A stretch of 20,794 nt of DNA from a virus: the IMG/VR virus record IMGVR_UViG_3300035670_001436, positions 1-20,794 of that record; one strand, 5' to 3'. Shown here in pieces: positions 15,475 through 20,794 of this stretch. The notes under the pieces were generated by a model. That model saw nothing but the letters and a program-made list of their open reading frames with translations. It ran no database searches and had not been told where the DNA came from. Position 1 is the stretch's first letter. Each line of letters begins with the position of its first letter. The translations under genes were made by a program, and so were the position numbers.

Positions 15475-16321
15475 TTACAGTTTCTAACTCATTTATTAAA
15501 TCATAATACTGTAACAAATCAACTAAGTCATTATCGGTAATTTTAGACGTTTTAGCCGGTACCTGGATAATGTTAATAATTTCGTTGATTTTTATTTTGG
15601 TTGCTTCGTTTTTGGTTTTATTATTTAACGTAGCTAATTTTTCTTTAATTTCAGTTACCTTAGTAATATAGAATTCTTTTAAACGAGGTTTATTATCAAC
15701 CGAAGTAATAAATTCTTTAAGGATTTCCTTTTGTTGGGGATGTAAATCGTTATATTTTGAATTGAAATTTTCTAATATTCTTTTATATGCTAATAAACGA
15801 ACACTTTTGTCGGCTTGTTCAAATTCAATCATTGATTCACTACGATCATCATTATTGATTTTAGCTGCGGTTAAATGCTCTAAAATAGTTACTTTATTAG
15901 ATATAATTTGATCGGGGTTAGTAGATTCTTGTGCATTTACAATTTCTAGTAATGTGTAAAAAGCAGCATATACCTTGTAATTAGGTAATTTATGATTAAA
16001 AAATTCATTTAAATCATATTGTTTTTGGATCTCACTAATTAAATTGTATTTTTGACGTTTAATAGCTCCTCTATTTAATGTTTTAGAAGATTCAATTAAT
16101 GTATCTACTACAACATTTGCTTTACCTTCAGTTAATGATGTTCTTTTAAGTAACGTTTCATATAACTTATACTCACGACCCAATTCCGATTTAACGAAAT
16201 ATTTTTTCAGTATGTCTTTAGCAGGGGAATCTTTTCCATCCAGTGTGTCTGTAGTAATCTGGCGAACTAAAAGTTCAAAGAGGATACCCGTGTTCTTATA
16301 CTTTGAATGTTTGATTTGCAT
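15461..16321 (-). CDS. Uncharacterised head-module protein, 286 aa
   Basis: A 286-residue, mostly helical, charged protein starting MQIKHSKYKNTGILFELLVR. Landmarks are KDSPAKDILKKYFVKSELGR (about 31-50), the EYKLYETLLKR helix, LPNYKVYAAFYTLLEIVNAQ, and an IKEKLATLNNKTKNEATKIK stretch near the C-terminus. It has no signal peptide, membrane segment or catalytic motif. It is the first gene after the portal, 41 nt downstream, and carries an AT-rich TATAAATA/ATATTTAT element in that gap. It overlaps the 162-aa gene by 14 nt, implying translational coupling. By position it could be a head assembly, core-nucleation or portal-associated factor, but this is inference. Confidence 0.75.
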   Translation of the reverse strand: MQIKHSKYKNTGILFELLVRQITTDTLDGKDSPAKDILKKYFVKSELGREYKLYETLLKRTSLTEGKANVVVDTLIESSKTLNRGAIKRQKYNLISEIQKQYDLNEFFNHKLPNYKVYAAFYTLLEIVNAQESTNPDQIISNKVTILEHLTAAKINNDDRSESMIEFEQADKSVRLLAYKRILENFNSKYNDLHPQQKEILKEFITSVDNKPRLKEFYITKVTEIKEKLATLNNKTKNEATKIKINEIINIIQVPAKTSKITDNDLVDLLQYYDLINELETVNGKN

Positions 16322-16338
16322 TCTTGTAAATATTTGTT

Positions 16339-16351
16339 TATTTATAAATAT
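16339..16351 (-). promoter_or_regulatory. AT-rich element with TATAAATA before 286-aa gene
   Basis: Minus-strand TATAAATA (16346-16339), the textbook -10 of T4 late promoters, overlaps ATATTTAT (16351-16344). The TATAAATA ends 17 nt before the ATG of the 286-aa gene. This is the only place in the window where I saw the T4 late box in the sense orientation in a gap. Confidence 0.4.
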
Positions 16352-16362
16352 ATAGAATTTCT

Positions 16363-18261
16363 TTACTCTCGTATTTGTGATTCATCTAATAGTGAATTCC
16401 CCCTAATATCTGACTCAAAAATCATTTGTTTTTGTTGGTTTTTGATATCATGAAACATTTTTTTATTAGGGTTTGGTCTTTTTTTAGTTTCAAGAGCTAA
16501 TGGACTGTTACCTTTATATTGAGGTTTAATAGAATTTGATTCATCTCCGTCGGTTTTAGCACCATCTGCTCCAATTCTATCTTTTCCAAATGCATTATCT
16601 TGGGTATTTTTATCTGTTACCTTTTCAGAAGGACGACCTAAATCTTTTTCTTCATCATACCCTACAGGTACATTAGTAGCTTCATATCTTCCTCTACCAT
16701 ATAAAGAAGCTAGATCATGTGGAGTACCATAAGATTTTCCGGTTTCAAGAGGATCATTACCCTCATTTTCAATTTGTGCAACACGGAATTTACGTTTAGC
16801 ATCCTGAAGTATTAAATCTCTATATTCATCATATTGGTCTTCACTCAAATGGAATAAGTTTTCATATATCCAATCAGTTGGTAGGATTTTATTTTCCATC
16901 ATCTGAGTAGCTAATTCAACTTTTTCCTTAAGTAGGGCTACTCTTTCTTGGTCATAAATGATGGAAGGTGTAGTTAATGACAATTCAAAATTTGTCATAC
17001 TTTCATCACGGTATCCCTGAGAGTATAAATGGACTAAAGCTATTTTATTTAATTCAGACACTACAATGCGTTGGATACGTTCAATTGTACGTGCAAATCG
17101 AATATCTTCAGCAGCTAACGTAGCTTTACCTGTTAAATCTTTTTCATAACCCATAAATGCTTTAGGCACTTTAAGGGCAGCAAATAATTTATCTCTTAAA
17201 TAAGTAACGTCTTCAATACCTTGCCATTGTAAACCTGCTAAATTATCAATTTTAGTTGCTTGATCATTACCTCGTACTGGGATGTAGAAGTCTTCAAGCA
17301 AGTTTTGCATGTTGTATTTTAAATTGTAATCTCCAGTTTGTTGATCAATATAAGGAGTACGTTTCATTTTAGAAATAGTCTTCTGCATAAAGTTTTCTAC
17401 TTCAGCAGGTGCAATATTTCCAACATTAATATAAAAAATACGTTTTTCAGGTGCGCGAACAATACGGTGAATTAACATCGCATCTTCCATCATTATATAT
17501 TGTTTAAACAATTTACGAGCAGGCTCTAAATATGATCTACCATAAGGTAAAAAGTTAGTATCCGTTAATAAACGGAAATGTGCCATTTCATAATTGTCAA
17601 AATATATTGAATTTGCTTGCCCACCAGCATTTGGGACATTATAGTAACCATAATCAGAAGGAGATGAAATTCCATCTGGGTCAAAACGGAAACGTACTGA
17701 ATTTGGGTGGTCTTTGTCATATCCATCTTGTCTTTCAATATGGAATGCATTGTAAGGGATTACATTATATACACCAAATTTTTCAGCAATTTCTAATTTT
17801 AAAAAGAAATCACCGTATTTCAACATATTACGAATCCAAGGCCATAAGTTAAATTCTACATTCAATACATCATAGAACAAATTATATAGAATTTTTTGTA
17901 CATCTTCATCTGATGAGCGAATTTGTAATACTTCACCCATATCATTACGTAATGTACTTTCATCAGATAAGATATCTAGGGCAGAAGCAATGATAGCATC
18001 TGTATCCATTGAATCATATTCGGAATAAAGTGTGGGGCGTAAAGTTTGGTAATTAAAGCTACTTTGATATCCATAAATTGAGGTGTGTGAGTTAGTATAG
18101 ATACGATTAAATCTATCTACTAATGCATTAGTTTCATATTCACCTGAAATTTGGATTTTGTTTATATCAAATACTTTTAACTGGTTGTCTCCTTCATTTC
18201 GGATGATAACATCAGTTGAAAATAGTCGTCTTAATCGTGAAAATAATCCTGTATCTGCCAT
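16363..18261 (-). CDS. gp20: Portal vertex protein (gp20-like)
   Basis: A 632-residue portal protein forms the twelve-fold ring at one head vertex through which DNA is packaged and ejected, and it nucleates prohead assembly in T4. The diagnostic segment MMEDAMLIHRIVRAPEKRIF (about 257-276) is followed by YINVGNIAPAEVENFM, then YNLKYNMQNLLEDFYIPVRG (about 312-331). The channel and clip region follows (YLRDKLFAALKVPKAFMGYE, about 354-373). Upstream, SMDTDAIIASALDILSDEST (about 84-103) is also characteristic. T4 gp20 is 524 residues; the extra length is mostly a polar C-terminal tail. It starts 3 nt after the terminase stop with an A-rich leader, so the two are co-translated. Confidence 0.95.
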   Translation of the reverse strand: MADTGLFSRLRRLFSTDVIIRNEGDNQLKVFDINKIQISGEYETNALVDRFNRIYTNSHTSIYGYQSSFNYQTLRPTLYSEYDSMDTDAIIASALDILSDESTLRNDMGEVLQIRSSDEDVQKILYNLFYDVLNVEFNLWPWIRNMLKYGDFFLKLEIAEKFGVYNVIPYNAFHIERQDGYDKDHPNSVRFRFDPDGISSPSDYGYYNVPNAGGQANSIYFDNYEMAHFRLLTDTNFLPYGRSYLEPARKLFKQYIMMEDAMLIHRIVRAPEKRIFYINVGNIAPAEVENFMQKTISKMKRTPYIDQQTGDYNLKYNMQNLLEDFYIPVRGNDQATKIDNLAGLQWQGIEDVTYLRDKLFAALKVPKAFMGYEKDLTGKATLAAEDIRFARTIERIQRIVVSELNKIALVHLYSQGYRDESMTNFELSLTTPSIIYDQERVALLKEKVELATQMMENKILPTDWIYENLFHLSEDQYDEYRDLILQDAKRKFRVAQIENEGNDPLETGKSYGTPHDLASLYGRGRYEATNVPVGYDEEKDLGRPSEKVTDKNTQDNAFGKDRIGADGAKTDGDESNSIKPQYKGNSPLALETKKRPNPNKKMFHDIKNQQKQMIFESDIRGNSLLDESQIRE

Positions 18262-18264
18262 ATT

Positions 18265-19872
18265 TTATTTTTGTAAAAGCCAAGAAATGTCTTCCTTGTC
18301 GTTTGAGTAAGGGTTGTTTATTTGGTATGGGTTATTATTATACTTATCAGCATAACTAGGTCCATGAGAATAACCTCCAGCATATGTGGTACGAGAATTT
18401 CCTATACCATTTAACATACTTTTAGTCATTTCCATGTTACTTGTTCTAAGTTTAAATGCAGTTTCGCGTAAATAACAACCGATACAAAATGCCATTACTA
18501 AGTCATCATTATATCCTGATTGGGCTTCTGCTCTGCCATTTCTCCATATAAATACTTTCATTTCCTCTAATAGGCGAGCTGAGTAAAAAACAACTCCTTT
18601 ATCCATAACAGCTTCTTGGAATTTTCCAATTGCTATAGGGCGAGTTGTATTTGACATCGTAAAGCCTGGGGTCATCTTGCTATGATCCATGTAAGGGTCA
18701 AAGAAAGTATCTACGTTGTTCATACCACCTTTTGGTGAGTAATAAAAATTTTGATAACCTCTATCTAAAATGGTTTGTACAGTTGACCAACCTACGCTTT
18801 GATTTTCGACTGCTAACAAGGCATTGTTATATTCCGTTGCAATGCTTGTTAGTAAATGTCCGTAATCTTTTGTGTTAATTTGGCCCTTATATTCACCTAC
18901 CTGAGTGAATGTTTCAACATCAAAGATGTGAAACGCCGAAAAATCCTTGCCATCACCACGTGCTACATCAGCTACGATCAGATAACTCCTCGAATAATCC
19001 GCTGGTTCCCAAATCCATAAGTTTTGATCAATGCCACGTTTTTCTAGAGGTTCTTTCACGTGAAATTGTTCGTAAAAAGTAATATCTTCTGGGAGGAATA
19101 CTGTGTCACCAGATGTTGTGAAATCGCAATCACATTCCTGTGCTGCCATTCTAACACCTAGATCTTTATCTTGTTGGTCCCTCCATGATTGATCTCGTTC
19201 AGGGTGTACTTGCCAAGGTAATCTAATAGGTAAAAAACTATTATCACCCATTTCGGCATTAACCCACGTTTGATGAAACCAATTACCCGTACCATAAGGT
19301 GTAGATAATGCAATGCATCCACCACCCGTAGCTAGGGTTTGTTGGGCTGATGCCCAAATCTCACCAATATTGTGGATAAAGGCGGCCTCATCTATAATTA
19401 ATAAAGAAACGGCTTCTGATCGACCAGCATCACTTGATGCACCAACGGCTTTAATTTGAGATCCATTTGGTAGTCGAAGTGTTAATTTATTTGCCTCGTC
19501 AGGTTTATTGGCAAATTTAAGCCAGGAAGGTAAACTTTCATACATGAATTTTACCTTAGTAACCATGTTTTTAGCAGTTTCCTGTTTTGTTGCAATACAA
19601 AGGATGTTTTTATCCTCATGGAAAATCATTAACCACAATGAATAACCTGCGGCTAATGTTGAAATACCCAACTGGCGGGATTTGAGTACTATTGAGTATG
19701 GGTTCTCTTGGAATAAAGTAAGTACTTTTTCTTGAAATGGATAAAGATTAAAAGGTACTCGTCCACGTTTTGGGTGTTGGATCTGGCAGTATTTTTTCAT
19801 GAAGTATGCCGGTGATTGGGCACATTTCATATATTCCTCGCGGACGACTTGTTTTAAACTTTTTTCTTCCAT
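18265..19872 (-). CDS. gp17: Terminase large subunit (gp17-like)
   Basis: A 535-residue packaging motor with ATPase and nuclease domains. The ATPase has a Walker A-like SRQLGIST (65-72), preceded by K64, Walker B LLIIDEAAF (158-166, with D161 and E162), and coupling motif STPYG (190-194). The RNase H-like nuclease has candidate acidic residues D302 (IVADVARGDGKDFS), E356 (AVENQS) and D456/D457 (GYNDDLVM). T4 gp17 is 610 residues, so this is somewhat shorter. Walker A carries Ile where T4 has the Lys of SRQLGKT. The ATG shares one base with the stop of the preceding 142-aa gene (TAATG), and the portal starts 3 nt after its own stop. No small terminase gene is visible in the window. Confidence 0.95.
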   Translation of the reverse strand: MEEKSLKQVVREEYMKCAQSPAYFMKKYCQIQHPKRGRVPFNLYPFQEKVLTLFQENPYSIVLKSRQLGISTLAAGYSLWLMIFHEDKNILCIATKQETAKNMVTKVKFMYESLPSWLKFANKPDEANKLTLRLPNGSQIKAVGASSDAGRSEAVSLLIIDEAAFIHNIGEIWASAQQTLATGGGCIALSTPYGTGNWFHQTWVNAEMGDNSFLPIRLPWQVHPERDQSWRDQQDKDLGVRMAAQECDCDFTTSGDTVFLPEDITFYEQFHVKEPLEKRGIDQNLWIWEPADYSRSYLIVADVARGDGKDFSAFHIFDVETFTQVGEYKGQINTKDYGHLLTSIATEYNNALLAVENQSVGWSTVQTILDRGYQNFYYSPKGGMNNVDTFFDPYMDHSKMTPGFTMSNTTRPIAIGKFQEAVMDKGVVFYSARLLEEMKVFIWRNGRAEAQSGYNDDLVMAFCIGCYLRETAFKLRTSNMEMTKSMLNGIGNSRTTYAGGYSHGPSYADKYNNNPYQINNPYSNDKEDISWLLQK

Positions 19873-20300
19873 TATTTAATTACCATCAATGTAAGAATAA
19901 CAAGTATGGAAGACACGAATCCTCCACCTAACCATTTAATTCCTTTCTTTAAGTTGGTGTTTTTACGAGTAAGTTCAGTTACATCGTTTTCTAATCCTTT
20001 AATTACAGTATCTTGTACAGTAACAATTTTTTCATAGTTTGCTACTTGCTTAAGATAATTTGTTTCTTTAGATATGTAAATATTAATTGTACTATCTTTG
20101 GCATCAATTTTTTCATTTAATTGCCATACCATTTTATTTACAATTTTTAATTCAGCAATAGCAGAATCACCTCGTGAAAGATCAATTGCAATAGCTCGTG
20201 CTTTATCATGTGAAAAACAAATTTTATCTGTAACGATCTGTGAAAAACTGTTCGAGCTCAGAATTAGAAGCACTAGTAAGATCTTTAATTTTGTTGCCAT
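19872..20300 (-). CDS. Exported coiled-coil membrane protein, spanin-like candidate
   Basis: The 142-residue protein has a signal peptide (residues 1-20, KILLVLLILSSNSFSQ), with cleavage likely before or after Gln21. A polar helical body of about 100 residues (coiled coil about 45-118, with DVTELTRKNTNLKK) leads to a C-terminal membrane span (about 121-141, GGGFVSSILVILTLMVIK). It would therefore hang in the periplasm tethered by its C-terminus. Its start lies inside the preceding 120-aa gene, overlapping by 77 nt in another frame, a layout typical of spanin pairs that disrupt the outer membrane at lysis. It ends in TAATG with the terminase gene. The lysis role is inferred from architecture; a structural or holin-related role is possible. 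Confidence 0.7.
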   Translation of the reverse strand: MATKLKILLVLLILSSNSFSQIVTDKICFSHDKARAIAIDLSRGDSAIAELKIVNKMVWQLNEKIDAKDSTINIYISKETNYLKQVANYEKIVTVQDTVIKGLENDVTELTRKNTNLKKGIKWLGGGFVSSILVILTLMVIK

Positions 20301-20586
20301 AGTATGTGCGTGTTGTTTGTAGCTCTTTTTCTGTGTGTTTAATTTCTAAATTCAATGAATCAACAATGTGATTTTGTTGTTCAAGATTTTTATTTAAAAT
20401 TTTTTGACCTTCTTTTAATAAAAAGATGTTATTTTTTAATCGTTCAATTTCTTGTTTTTGTTTAATATATTTGTCAGTTGATGTAGGTTTTTTAACATCA
20501 CACTTAACTAAAAATATTAATAATAACAAAAATATCCCACCTATAATTAGATGGGATAATTTTATTTGAAATGTTCTATTTTTCAT
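20224..20586 (-). CDS. N-terminally anchored coiled-coil protein, i-spanin-like candidate
   Basis: The 120-residue protein has a short basic N-terminus, one membrane span (about 12-27, LIIGGIFLLLLIFLV) and then Cys29. A long coiled coil runs from about 38 to 95 (QKQEIERLKNNIFLLKEGQK), with a tail ending SNSELEQFFTDRYR. The topology resembles inner-membrane spanins such as Rz. The LVKC before the Cys is not a standard lipobox, because Lys at -1 is unusual, so a membrane anchor is more likely than a lipoprotein. Its last 77 nt overlap the start of the exported 142-aa gene. It starts one base after the stop of the upstream partial gene. Function inferred from architecture and the overlapping pair only. 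Confidence 0.7.
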   Translation of the reverse strand: MKNRTFQIKLSHLIIGGIFLLLLIFLVKCDVKKPTSTDKYIKQKQEIERLKNNIFLLKEGQKILNKNLEQQNHIVDSLNLEIKHTEKELQTTRTYYGNKIKDLTSASNSELEQFFTDRYR

Positions 20587-20587
20587 A

Positions 20588-20794
20588 TTAGAACAAATTA
20601 TCTAATTCTTTTTCAGCTTTTAATTTATCTGCATTTGCTAATTTAAGGTCACTCATCAAAGTTTCTCTTTCTTTTCCTTCAGCACCTCTAATTAATTTAG
20701 CTAGTTCTCTCATTCTATCTTCAGCAGCGGATTTAGCTTTAAGAAGTTCATCTTTTTTATCAGCTTTTTTATTTGCTCCTTTACTAGCTGATGC
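20588..20794 (-). CDS. Charged coiled-coil protein, C-terminal fragment
   Basis: An open frame enters from the right edge and ends at the TAA at 20590-20588, giving 68 residues (ends LANADKLKAEKELDNLF). The fragment is rich in Lys, Ala, Glu and Leu with heptad-like spacing (KDELLKAKSAAEDRMRELAK), so probably a coiled coil. It is one base from the start of the 120-aa gene, making it the upstream member of the same operon. The N-terminus and identity are outside the window. Confidence 0.6.
   Translation of the reverse strand, partial: ASASKGANKKADKKDELLKAKSAAEDRMRELAKLIRGAEGKERETLMSDLKLANADKLKAEKELDNLF

Noticed and set aside
17565-17852. Overlapping plus- and minus-strand frames inside the portal gene
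   Set aside because: Out-of-frame shadows of a clear gp20-like coding sequence.
20098-20322. Plus-strand 74-codon frame
   Set aside because: Antisense to the overlapping membrane-protein pair and with no supporting features.

Overview
The window looks like the virion-building half of a T4-like (gp23-type) contractile-tailed phage, or an assembled environmental genome of one. Everything I can support as a gene lies on the minus strand, so transcription runs from right to left. DNA is AT-rich. Gene starts are mostly preceded by A-rich tracts instead of good Shine-Dalgarno sequences, and one exported protein has a signal peptide ending SFSQ. Both traits fit a phage of Bacteroidota (Flavobacteriia-like) better than an enteric phage, but the host is an inference. 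No tRNA, integrase, transposon, CRISPR array or host gene is visible.

In transcription order, the right end (20794 to 19872) holds the C-terminal end of a lysine-rich coiled-coil protein. It is followed by two overlapping genes for membrane-anchored coiled-coil proteins, plausibly a lysis (spanin-like) pair. The head module follows: large terminase (19872-18265), portal (18261-16363), three conserved-looking proteins of unknown role (16321-12999), prohead protease gp21 (12997-12365), acidic scaffold gp22 (12166-11060) and major capsid protein gp23 (11032-9302). A PhoH-type ATPase (9215-8517) sits between head and neck genes. Neck and tail completion genes gp13, gp14 and gp15 (8492-5510) come next, then a 47-residue basic protein (5494-5351) that is easy to overlook.

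The left quarter is a fibre or appendage module: a 127-aa and a 423-aa low-complexity virion protein, two small hypothetical proteins (62 and 79 aa), a 140-aa protein sharing its N-terminal motif with the 423-aa protein, and a very long collagen-like protein (2604 to beyond base 1). That last gene has 868 uninterrupted codons in the window: two Gly-X-Y tracts flank a globular insert of about 120 residues.

The genes are packed with gaps of 1-80 nt or short overlaps. Three strong intrinsic terminators (3607-3637, 9251-9275, 12307-12334) and one consensus-like sigma70 promoter (12267-12293) divide the run into transcription units. They place a terminator before the 62-aa gene, before phoH and before gp22. 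No gap exceeds 300 bases; the longest is the 198-bp gp21-gp22 gap, described below. In assembly, the terminase packages DNA through the portal into a gp22/gp23 prohead matured by gp21. The neck proteins gp13/gp14 and terminator gp15 then join head and tail, and the left-end proteins probably decorate or extend the tail. Sheath (gp18), tube (gp19) and small terminase (gp16), which neighbour gp17 in T4, are not in the window.
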